Positions 26,640 to 34,327 of a stretch of DNA of 64,000 nt are shown one piece after another (position 1 is the stretch's first letter; each line of letters opens with the position of its first letter). Made by a program: the position numbers and the translations under genes. Source of the stretch: Actinokineospora inagensis DSM 44258 (GTDB lineage Bacteria > Actinomycetota > Actinomycetes > Mycobacteriales > Pseudonocardiaceae). The notes beneath the pieces were generated by a model, which saw only the letters and a list, made by a program, of their open reading frames with translations, was not told where the DNA came from and ran no database searches. Location of the stretch: positions 1 through 64,000 of the forward strand of contig NZ_AXWW01000026.1 in the NCBI RefSeq assembly GCF_000482865.1, given 5' to 3'.

Positions 26640-27240
26640 AGTCCTGATCAAGTTGGAGCAACTCCTGGTGGACGCGATCGGGCGTCGGTGATGCGATATA
26701 GCGCCTGATAGCGCACGAGAGCCTGTTGCCACACATCTCCGTGCGTCCTGCTGTCGACCAGGCAGTTGAAAGACCTGAGCCGGTCGATCGAGGATATCGG
26801 CTTCGTAGTACTTGAGTCCTGGCTCGCGACAACCACCGAGCGACTTCTGATGGTAGTCCAACGTTTGCTCGTCGTGGCCGCGAGGTGGGAAAAGCGGCCC
26901 AGGTTGTCTGGTTTCCCGGCCGCCACGTGCTCGTTGCCGTGGGATCGGCCCAAAGCGAGGGCGGTCTCGCAGTAGCCACATCTTAGATCGTGGGCCTGTT
27001 CTTCGCGGTGGTCGGCACGCTCGACCAAGACGAGTGCCTGTTCCAGATGGCGTACGCCCTCCGCGTGAGAGCCGGATCAAGTCGTGCTCCTGCACCAAGT
27101 GGGCATTTCCAGCTCCTGCAAAGCAGACCTGACGCGAGAGTTGGACATCGCGGTGAGGCCGACGGCGGCCTGCAAGCTGAGTTGAGAACCAGACTCGGGT
27201 TCCGAACTCACATCGGACATCCCCACCCCCGTGAGACCGG
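26640..27240 (-). pseudogene. Frameshifted C-terminal part of a TPR regulator
   Basis: Pieces from several minus frames line up as TPR-like helices: HLVQEHDLIRLSR, HLEQALVLVERADHREEQA, ALALGRSHGNEHVAAGK, LDYHQKSLGG and DVWQQALVRYQALYRI. At least four frame changes are needed. This looks like the TPR end of an AfsR/SARP or NB-ARC type regulator. It lies upstream of the halogenase cluster, and the intact gene could once have been its regulator; that is speculation. Confidence 0.35.
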
Positions 27241-27461
27241 GAGATCCGAGCGTAGTGACGGCGCGCGCCTGCAGTCACGAACCCGTGCAGTATGGGCAAC
27301 CGGGCATCCACGCGGGGGCCGAGTCGACACGGCGAACACTGATCACCGGCGCTGGAACACCGTTGTCGAGACAGGCCCGGCGCATGCACCGGATGGGTGA
27401 TGTTGGTTGAACGATGGTGTGCGGCCCGCTATGCAGGGCACAGAGGTCATTGCTCACCCAC

Positions 27462-27470
27462 GGAGGTGAT
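27462..27470 (+). promoter_or_regulatory. Perfect Shine-Dalgarno site of the MIO enzyme gene
   Basis: GGAGGTGAT is fully complementary to the 16S rRNA 3' end and lies 5 nt before ATG 27476. It decides the start in favour of this ATG over the GTG 3 bp upstream. Confidence 0.75.
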
Positions 27471-27475
27471 GCGTG

Positions 27476-29089
27476 ATGTCGCACGACGTCAGCGGGTCCG
27501 CGCTCCCCGGCGGGGGGCCCAGGGAATCCGTTGCCTTGGACGGCCACGGGTTGACCTTGGGCGAGGTGTTCCGGTGCGCCAACAACCCCGGTGCGTTCAC
27601 CTACCTCCTGGATGACCGGACGCGGGTCCGGATGGACCGGTCGGTGAGTGCGCTGGAGCGGCTGATCGCGACGGGGTCGACGGTCTACGGGGTCACCACC
27701 GGGATCGGTGACAGCGGCGACCGGCGGATCGCGACCGAGAAAAGCGAGGCGCTGCAACGGAACCTGGTGCGCCTTCTCCGGGTCGGCGCGGGCTCTTGTG
27801 CGCCGCCGGAGGTGGTTCGGGCGACGATGCTCATCCGGGCCAACAGCGCCGCGCGGGGCTACTCGGCGATCAGGCCGGGGGTTGTGCGGACGCTGTTGAG
27901 ACTGCTCGAAGAAGACGTCCTGCCGGACATCCCCGAACGCGGATCGGTGGGTGCCAGCGGCGATCTCGCGCCGCTGAGCTATCTCGCCGCCGCCCTCATC
28001 GGCGAGGGAACGGTCAGGCACGCGGGCCGGGAGACCACGGCGGCGAACGCGATGCGCGAACTCGGTCTGCCGCAGGCGCGGCTGCGCGCGAAAGAAGCAC
28101 TCGCCCTGGTGAACGGCACGTCCTTCATGGCGGCCTACGCGGCCGTCGCACACGCGGAGGCGACGGAGCTGGCGCTGGTCGCGGAGCTGTGCACGGCCCT
28201 GGCGACCGAGGTTCGCCGGGGCCCGGTCGAGCAGTTCGCCGCCGCCGCGCACGCGCACAAGCCGCACCCGGGTCAGCGAGCGAGCGCCCGGCGCGTTGAA
28301 CGCCTGCTGGCGGGTTCGGGCCTGGCCACCGGCGCAGGCGCGGAATCGGAACGGCACATCCAGGACCCGTACTCGATCCGCTGCGCTCCCCACGCCATCG
28401 GCGTCCTGCGCGACACCCTGTCCTGGACCGGCGACTGGCTCACCATCGAGATCAACTCCTGTACCGACAACCCGCTGATCGACCCGGACACCGGGACCGC
28501 CCACAACAGCGGCCACTTCTACGGCGGTCACGTCGCACATGCCGCGCACGCCATCTGCTCGGCCGCCGCGAGCGTCGCCGACCTGCTCGACCGGCAACTC
28601 CAACTCGTCGTCGACCACAAGTACAGCCACGGACTCCCACCGAACCTCGTCTCCCCCACCGACCCTGCCGAACGCGGCCTGCACCACGGTTTCAAAGGCG
28701 CGCAGGTGGCGGCCTCGGCGTTCACCGCGGAGGCGTTGCACCTGACCATGCCCGCGGGTTCGTTCTCGCGCTCCACCGAGTCGCACAACCAGGACAAGGT
28801 GAGCATGGGCACGATCGCCGCCCGGCACGCCCGTGCCGCCGTGCACCTGGCCATCGAGGTCGCCGCGGTGCACCTGCTCGCCTTGGCCCAGGCCGCCGAC
28901 TTGCGCGGTGCCGACAGCCTCGCACCCGGCACCCGGGCCGTGCACGACGTGGTGCGCCTGCACATCCCGTTCTCCGACCACGATCGCCCGCTCGACGCGG
29001 ACATCGCCCGCGCCGCCGATCTGATCCGTGCCGGTGGCATGGGTGGTGACGTCTCGCCTGATCGTCGTAGTCAGGGTTCCGGTTGGTGA
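27476..29089 (+). CDS. MIO-dependent aromatic amino acid ammonia-lyase/2,3-aminomutase
   Basis: A 537-residue member of the histidine/phenylalanine/tyrosine lyase family. The MIO cofactor forms from Ala160-Ser161-Gly162 in GSVGASGDLAPLSYLA. The catalytic Tyr71 lies in YGVTTGIGDSG, and the active-site Asn in NLVRLL, QDPYSIRC and the Gln/Asn-rich EINSCTDNPL block are all present. It removes ammonia from an aromatic L-amino acid or shifts it to the beta carbon. The GDS variant after YGVTTG recalls aminomutases of natural-product pathways more than housekeeping HutH (inference). The neighbouring halogenases and P450 support a beta-amino acid building block. Length is normal; the C-terminal 15 residues look atypical. 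Confidence 0.85.
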   Translation: MSHDVSGSALPGGGPRESVALDGHGLTLGEVFRCANNPGAFTYLLDDRTRVRMDRSVSALERLIATGSTVYGVTTGIGDSGDRRIATEKSEALQRNLVRLLRVGAGSCAPPEVVRATMLIRANSAARGYSAIRPGVVRTLLRLLEEDVLPDIPERGSVGASGDLAPLSYLAAALIGEGTVRHAGRETTAANAMRELGLPQARLRAKEALALVNGTSFMAAYAAVAHAEATELALVAELCTALATEVRRGPVEQFAAAAHAHKPHPGQRASARRVERLLAGSGLATGAGAESERHIQDPYSIRCAPHAIGVLRDTLSWTGDWLTIEINSCTDNPLIDPDTGTAHNSGHFYGGHVAHAAHAICSAAASVADLLDRQLQLVVDHKYSHGLPPNLVSPTDPAERGLHHGFKGAQVAASAFTAEALHLTMPAGSFSRSTESHNQDKVSMGTIAARHARAAVHLAIEVAAVHLLALAQAADLRGADSLAPGTRAVHDVVRLHIPFSDHDRPLDADIARAADLIRAGGMGGDVSPDRRSQGSGW

Positions 29090-29268
29090 GCTGTGTCGCG
29101 CTCGACTCCGCCGACCAGGTCAACTTCTCGCAGGACCCTCCTCTTGAGTGTTAGTCTTTGACCACGATTGACGAGGTCATTCCGAGATGGGCGATCAGAC
29201 CTTCTCGAGTAGCCATCGGATGCTTCGCGCTCGCGATAGCAGCGCCCCACTGGATCGGGGTACTCATT
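29090..29268 (+). promoter_or_regulatory. Former leader of the tryptophan-type halogenase gene
   Basis: This stretch joined directly to the halogenase start before the IS5-family insertion. It ends in CGGGGTACTCATT, where a weak ribosome site (GGGG) would have served the TTG start. No intact gene is seen in it. Confidence 0.45.
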
Positions 29269-30210
29269 GAGCCCTTTTCATCCTGTGGTGGTTTCGTGGT
29301 TCTGCAGTACGTGGATGGCTTTGGCGAGTCGGCCGATGCGGCGTGGGCTGACTCGGACTTTGCGCAGGATGCGCCAGGTCTTGAGTTGGGCGTTGGCGCG
29401 TTCGCCGGGGCCTCGAAGGCGGGCGTGGGCACGGTTGGCGTCCTTCTGTGACTCGGGTTTGTTCTTGCCCTTGTAGGGGGTGATGACGTGCCGGCGGGTG
29501 GGGTCGTAGCCGTGATAGCCCTTGTCGCCCAACGCGATCAGCCCGGTATCGCGCAGAGCGGCGAGAATCTGCCAGATCCGGGCCGCGGCGGTGTCGTGGG
29601 TGCTGCCGGGCAGATCGCCCGACACCCACAGGATGGTGCCGTCCGGTGACGCGAGGACCTGCAGGTTCATCCCGTGCATCCGGTGTTTGCCCGAGTAGAA
29701 CGGTCGGTCCGCGGCGATCCGGTCGATCGGGATCAGCGTGCCGTCGATCACCACGAAGGCCGTGCCCCGCCGTTTCGCCTCCCTCAGCGCCTCGCGTAGT
29801 TTCGGGGACCGTCGTGCGAGCAGTTCCACGGTCTCGCCGACGTAGCGCCAGCAGGTCGTGGTCGAGACCCCGAACCCGGCGCCGACCTCGGCGAACGGCT
29901 CACCCTTACGCAGGTACACCAGCACCAGCAGGGCCTGTTCACCCGGGTCGAGCTTGCGCCACACCGAGCCCATGTCCCTGCGATGGGCGCGGATCAGACC
30001 GGACACGAAGGTCAGGGTCCGATGTGACAACGGCAGAGCGGCACGGTAGAACAGCATCTGAAGCCCCTGGGTGCTACAGGACGATCTTGGTCGAGAGTTC
30101 TGCTACCAGGGGCTTCGCCACATCCAGGCGTCGACGCGCCGGTGGTCATCAACCTGTTATCCGCAAGAACCCCTGCCCGCCAACACATCCAGCCCAGGAT
30201 GAAAAGGCTC
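29269..30210 (-). mobile_element. Intact IS5-family insertion sequence
   Basis: A 942-bp element with a single transposase gene. The ends are inverted repeats of about 16 bp (GAGCCCTTTTCATCCTG on the left, GAGCCTTTTCATCCTG read inward from the right, differing by one C). A 3-bp direct repeat ATT flanks it (29266-29268 and 30211-30213). The right copy of ATT contains the first two bases of the TTG start codon of the halogenase gene. Everything needed for activity appears present. Confidence 0.85.
29278..30057 (-). CDS. IS5-family transposase
   Basis: A 259-residue transposase starting at ATG 30057. It has a helix-turn-helix segment (PFAEVGAGFGVSTTTCWRYV) and a DDE catalytic core: Asp in VVIDGTLIPI, Asp in ALGDKGYHG and Glu in GPGERANAQLKTW. 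The protein is complete and without frameshifts, unlike the other IS5-like remnants in the window, and its sequence differs from them. It is transcribed away from the halogenase. It probably moves the element by cut-and-paste with a 3-bp target duplication. Confidence 0.9.
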   Translation of the reverse strand: MLFYRAALPLSHRTLTFVSGLIRAHRRDMGSVWRKLDPGEQALLVLVYLRKGEPFAEVGAGFGVSTTTCWRYVGETVELLARRSPKLREALREAKRRGTAFVVIDGTLIPIDRIAADRPFYSGKHRMHGMNLQVLASPDGTILWVSGDLPGSTHDTAAARIWQILAALRDTGLIALGDKGYHGYDPTRRHVITPYKGKNKPESQKDANRAHARLRGPGERANAQLKTWRILRKVRVSPRRIGRLAKAIHVLQNHETTTG

Positions 30211-30211
30211 A

Positions 30212-31759
30212 TTGATCAGGAAAGTGGTCGTCGTCGGCGGCGGTACCGCGGGGTGGATGACCGCCTCGTACCTGAAAGCAGCATTCGGTGACCGGATCTC
30301 GGTCACGCTCGTCGAGTCCGGGAAGATCGGCACCATCGGCGTCGGCGAGGCGACCTTCAGCGATATCCGGCACTTCTTCGAGTTCCTCGACCTCAAGGAA
30401 GAGGACTGGATGCCCGCATGCAACGCCACGTACAAACTGGCGGTGCGGTTCCAGGACTGGCGCGGGCCTGGTCATCACTTCTACCACCCCTTCGAGCAGA
30501 TGCAGTCGGTCAAGGGGTTCCCGTTGACCGACTGGTGGTTGCGGGGCGGGCCGACTGACCGGTTCGACTCGGACTGCTTCGTGCTGGCATCGCTCTGCGA
30601 CGCCGGGCGCAGCCCGCGTCACCTGGACGGATCGTTGTTCAAGCGGGGATCCGGCGACGAACCCCTCGGTCTCACCATGTCCGAACACCAGGGCAAGACG
30701 CAGTTCCCGTACGCCTACCACTTCGAGGCCGCGTTGCTGGCGAAGTACCTCACCGGGTACGCGACCGACCGCGGCGTGCGGCACGTGATCGATGAGATCT
30801 CCGACGTGCGGCTCGACGACCGCGGCTGGATCGACCACGTGCTGGCCAAGGAGCACGGCGAGTTGCACGCCGATCTGTTCGTCGACTGCACCGGCTTCCG
30901 GGGCCTGCTGCTGAACAAGGCGCTCAAGGTCCCGTTCGTGTCCTATCAGGACACCTTGCCGAACGACAGCGCGGTCGCCATGCAGGTACCGCTCGACATG
31001 AAGGAGTTCGGCATCCGGCCGTGCACCACGGCGACCGCCCAGGGCGCGGGCTGGATCTGGACGATCCCGTTGTTCGGCCGGATCGGCACCGGCTACGTGT
31101 ACGCCAAGGACTATTGCACGCCCGAGGAGGCCGAGCGCACCCTGCGCGAGTTCGTCGGCCCGGCGGCGGCCGAGGTCGAGGCCAACCACATCCGGATGCG
31201 GATCGGCCGCAGCGCGCAGGCGTGGCAGCACAACTGCGTCGCGATCGGACTCTCCAGCGGTTTCGTCGAGCCCCTGGAGTCGACCGGGATCTTCTTCATC
31301 CACCACGCGATCGAGCAACTGGTCCGGCACTTCCCAGACGCGGATTGGCATCCGAGGCTGCGCGAGCAGTACAACTCCGCCGTCGCGCACGTGATGGACG
31401 GCGTCCGCGAGTTCCTCGTGCTGCACTACCGCGGCGCCGCACGTCATGACACGCAGTACTGGAAGGACACCAAGACCCGCGAGCTCCCGGACGGATTGGC
31501 CGAGCGGATCGAGCACTGGCAGGTGCAACTCCCCGACACGGAGAACGTATTTCCGCACTACCACGGCCTGGCACCGTACTCGTACATGTGCGTCCTGATC
31601 GGCACCGGCGCCATTGCGCTCCGGCCCTCGCCCGCGCTGAGCCTCACCGACGACACGGCAGCGCGCAAGAGGTTCGCGGAGATCCGCGACAAGGCTCGCC
31701 ACCTCGTCAGCACATTGCCTTCGCAGTACGAGTACTTCACCGAGATACGCCGCACATGA
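30212..31759 (+). CDS. Flavin-dependent tryptophan-type halogenase
   Basis: A 515-residue FADH2-dependent halogenase. FAD binding is shown by GGGTAG (9-14) and the second motif GLSSGFVEPLESTG. The signature Trp281-Ile-Trp-Thr-Ile-Pro286, which blocks monooxygenase activity in these enzymes, is present. The Lys that forms the haloamine should be in KIGTIGVGEAT. The likely substrate is free tryptophan or another indole; regiochemistry cannot be read from sequence. The start is TTG 30212. Since the IS insertion, the purine run AAAAGG (30202-30207), contributed by the IS end, lies just before the start. The stop overlaps the antiporter start (ATGA). Confidence 0.9.
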   Translation: MIRKVVVVGGGTAGWMTASYLKAAFGDRISVTLVESGKIGTIGVGEATFSDIRHFFEFLDLKEEDWMPACNATYKLAVRFQDWRGPGHHFYHPFEQMQSVKGFPLTDWWLRGGPTDRFDSDCFVLASLCDAGRSPRHLDGSLFKRGSGDEPLGLTMSEHQGKTQFPYAYHFEAALLAKYLTGYATDRGVRHVIDEISDVRLDDRGWIDHVLAKEHGELHADLFVDCTGFRGLLLNKALKVPFVSYQDTLPNDSAVAMQVPLDMKEFGIRPCTTATAQGAGWIWTIPLFGRIGTGYVYAKDYCTPEEAERTLREFVGPAAAEVEANHIRMRIGRSAQAWQHNCVAIGLSSGFVEPLESTGIFFIHHAIEQLVRHFPDADWHPRLREQYNSAVAHVMDGVREFLVLHYRGAARHDTQYWKDTKTRELPDGLAERIEHWQVQLPDTENVFPHYHGLAPYSYMCVLIGTGAIALRPSPALSLTDDTAARKRFAEIRDKARHLVSTLPSQYEYFTEIRRT

Positions 31760-33018
31760 ACGTGGCGGACTTCCTACTGCGCGGCACGCACGCGGCGGCG
31801 GCGCTGACCGTCGTACTGGCCGTCGGCCGACTCGGCCGCGCTGCCGCCCGGCGGCTGCGCCAACCGGAGGTGATCGGCGAGATCGTCGCGGGCCTGGTCG
31901 CCGGGCCCGCGGCGGTCGCGGTGCTGGGTGCCCGGACGTTCGCCGTCATGCTGCCCGGCCGGGTCGTCGATCTGCTGAAGCTGTGCGCCGAGGTCGGGCT
32001 GGTCCTGTTCCTGCTCGGGCTCGCGCACAGGTTCCACCAGGGCGAACAGCGACCGCCGCGCCGCGCGGCCTACTGGGTCGTCGCGGGCGGGCTCGCACCC
32101 GCGCTGCTCTCGGGTGTCGCGTTCGCGGGGTGGATCCTGCTCGCCGAAGACCACGACGTACGCGGGAACGCCCCGTTACCCGCGTTCTTGCTGATGTGCG
32201 GAGTGGCGCTCTCGATCACGGCGGTGCCGGTGCTGGCCCGAATCCTCGCCGACCGCGGTGCCACCGACACCTCCGAAGGCCGGTTGTCGATGACCGCCGC
32301 GGTCGTCATCGACACCGTCGGCTGGCTGCTGCTCTCAGCGACCGTTGGCCTGGCTTCCGGGCGGCCGCACGGACTCCTGCAAGCCATCGCGGTGCTCACC
32401 TGCGGCGTGCTGGTCGCGTCGGCCGTGCGGTACGCGCTGCGCGGCCAAGCCGCCACCGCCCTGTGCCGGAGTGCGCCCGCGATCACCGCCGTGTTCCTCG
32501 CCGTGCTCGCCTTGGCGGTCGCCCTGGGCGTTGAACACCTCGGTCTGACCGCCATCCTCGGCGCCGTCCTGATCGGACTCGCGGTGCCCGCCGACGACTC
32601 GTGGGCACGGGTCGTCGCCTCGGTGACCAGGGTCGGCCGCGCACTGGTCCCGGTGTTCTTCGTCGTGACCGGGCTGACCGTGTTCGCCGCCGGGATCGGC
32701 ACGTTGTCGTGGTCGCTGATCGTCGTCGCGACCGTCTTCGCCGTGGTCGGCAAAGGCGCGGGCAGCTACCTCGGCGCGCGCATGGCGGGCGAGGACAGCC
32801 GTACCGCGGCGAAGGTCGGCGTCTTGATGAACACGCGTGGCCTCACCGAACTCATCGTGCTCAAGGTCGGCCACGACACGGGAATCCTGACCCCACCGGT
32901 GTTCGTCGCGCTCGTCGTGATGGCGGTGGCGACCACCTCGGTGACCGGCCCACTGCTGCTGGTGCTCGACCGGTGCGTGCCAAGGACCGCTGCCGACACC
33001 GAGGGAACAGCCGGATGA
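31756..33018 (+). CDS. CPA2-type cation:proton antiporter
   Basis: A 420-residue integral membrane protein from ATG 31756, overlapping the halogenase stop by 4 bp. About 11-12 hydrophobic helices are visible, with family motifs such as QPEVIGEIVAGLVAGP near the N-terminus and VVGKGAGSYLGARMAG, MNTRGLTELIVL toward the end. These match Na+/H+ exchangers of the CPA2 group. In halogenated glycopeptide and related clusters, such antiporters are thought to help resistance or export. Here it sits between biosynthetic genes, which supports that role. It could equally exchange K+ or Na+ for general homeostasis. Confidence 0.8.
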   Translation: MNVADFLLRGTHAAAALTVVLAVGRLGRAAARRLRQPEVIGEIVAGLVAGPAAVAVLGARTFAVMLPGRVVDLLKLCAEVGLVLFLLGLAHRFHQGEQRPPRRAAYWVVAGGLAPALLSGVAFAGWILLAEDHDVRGNAPLPAFLLMCGVALSITAVPVLARILADRGATDTSEGRLSMTAAVVIDTVGWLLLSATVGLASGRPHGLLQAIAVLTCGVLVASAVRYALRGQAATALCRSAPAITAVFLAVLALAVALGVEHLGLTAILGAVLIGLAVPADDSWARVVASVTRVGRALVPVFFVVTGLTVFAAGIGTLSWSLIVVATVFAVVGKGAGSYLGARMAGEDSRTAAKVGVLMNTRGLTELIVLKVGHDTGILTPPVFVALVVMAVATTSVTGPLLLVLDRCVPRTAADTEGTAG

Positions 33019-33073
33019 ACGACTCGACCGGCCGGGGTGGCCGCGGTGACCGGGTTCGACCGATGGAGACGTC

Positions 33074-34321
33074 ATGCCCTTCGACGCACGCGCGTTCAGC
33101 TTCAGCAATACGAGCCTTGTCGTCGATCCATACCCGGTCTACGCGGAGATCCGCGAACGCGAACCGATCCACCACTCGCGGATGTACGGCGGTTCCTGGC
33201 TCCTGTTCTCCTACCAGGACGCCGCCGCCCTCGCGCGCGACCCCAGGCTGACCAACAACCGCGCCACGCTGCCCATCATGGCCCTGCCCGAGCACCAGCG
33301 CGGTGAGTTCGACGAGTTCGTCACGTTCCTGCGCATGTGGACCGGGTTCCTCGAAGGCGAGGAACACACGGTCCGGCGGGCGCGGATGGACGAAGCCTTC
33401 CGGGTGCTCACCCCGTCGCTCGTCGCCGAGGTGGTGCGGGGCGTGGTCAACGGGCTCATCGACGGATGGGACGGACGCGATCAGGTCGACCTGGTGGCCG
33501 ACTTCGCTCGGCCGATGCCCGCGATGGTGCTCACCACCCTCATCGGAGCCCCGCAGAGTGATCACGAACAGTTGGACCGCTGGTCCGACGACCTCGTCTA
33601 CCTGTTCGGCGCCAGCGCACTCACCGTCGAGGACGTCCGGCGCGGCTGGGCAGGCGGTAGGGCCCTGATGGCCTACCTGCGCGAACTCGCCGCCGACACG
33701 GGCGGGCTTCCCCACCGCGGCCTGCTGGGGGAACTGATGGCACAGCGGGACGGCGGGTTCGGCTTCACCGCGGCCGAGGCCTGCGCGCAGTGCGTGATGA
33801 TGATGTTCGCGGGGATCGAGCCCGCCCGCCATCTGATCGGCAACGCGATGATGGCCCTGCACCGGTTCCCGGACCAGCGACGGCTGCTGGTGGACGCCCC
33901 GCGCCTGTGGCCCGCCGCGGTGGAGGAGTTCCTGCGCTTCGACCCACCTGTCCAGTACATCGGGCGGCTGGCCGCCGAGTCGTTCACCTTCCGCGGCCAC
34001 GATTTCGAGAAGGGGCAGCCGGTGCTGCCGTTCATCGGATCGGCCAACCGCGACCCGGACCAGTTCACCGACCCGGACGTGCTCGACATCCGCAGACGCC
34101 CCAGACACCTGTCGTTGGGCGGCGGAGCGCACCGCTGCATCGGCGCGGGGGTCGTGCGGATCCAGACCGCGGTCGCCCTGCGCACCCTGCTGGACCGGGT
34201 CCCCGACATCGCTGTGCGCGAGGACCCGCCGCCGAAGTGGAACGCCTACTTCGGCTTCCACGGATTGGAGTCCCTGACCGTGTCCACATCGCACGTCGAG
34301 CGAAGAACCCCCAGGAGGTAA
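33074..34321 (+). CDS. Cytochrome P450 with atypical oxygen-activation residue
   Basis: A 415-residue bacterial class P450. Heme ligand is Cys355 in LSLGGGAHRCIGAG, with Leu where the usual FGxGxHxCxG motif has Phe. The ExxR pair is in EEFLR. In the I-helix, AGIEPAR (Ala246-Gly-Ile-Glu249-Pro250) has Pro at the position of the conserved Thr that helps protonate the oxygen complex. Such P450s often do cross-linking or act on carrier-bound substrates rather than plain hydroxylation (general knowledge). ATG 33074 follows GGAGACG. The gene lies 55 bp behind the antiporter and 6 bp before the second halogenase. Confidence 0.85.
   Translation: MPFDARAFSFSNTSLVVDPYPVYAEIREREPIHHSRMYGGSWLLFSYQDAAALARDPRLTNNRATLPIMALPEHQRGEFDEFVTFLRMWTGFLEGEEHTVRRARMDEAFRVLTPSLVAEVVRGVVNGLIDGWDGRDQVDLVADFARPMPAMVLTTLIGAPQSDHEQLDRWSDDLVYLFGASALTVEDVRRGWAGGRALMAYLRELAADTGGLPHRGLLGELMAQRDGGFGFTAAEACAQCVMMMFAGIEPARHLIGNAMMALHRFPDQRRLLVDAPRLWPAAVEEFLRFDPPVQYIGRLAAESFTFRGHDFEKGQPVLPFIGSANRDPDQFTDPDVLDIRRRPRHLSLGGGAHRCIGAGVVRIQTAVALRTLLDRVPDIAVREDPPPKWNAYFGFHGLESLTVSTSHVERRTPRR
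34313..34318 (+). promoter_or_regulatory. Strong ribosome site AGGAGG of the second halogenase
   Basis: AGGAGG overlaps the end of the P450 gene and sits 9 nt before ATG 34328. It favours high, coupled translation of the halogenase. Confidence 0.6.
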
Positions 34322-34327
34322 CCCGTC

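Noticed and set aside
27275-28981. Long minus-strand open frame opposite the MIO enzyme
   Set aside because: Composition (Arg/Gly/Val-rich, no motifs) is that of a shadow frame; the plus strand holds an intact enzyme with a perfect ribosome site.
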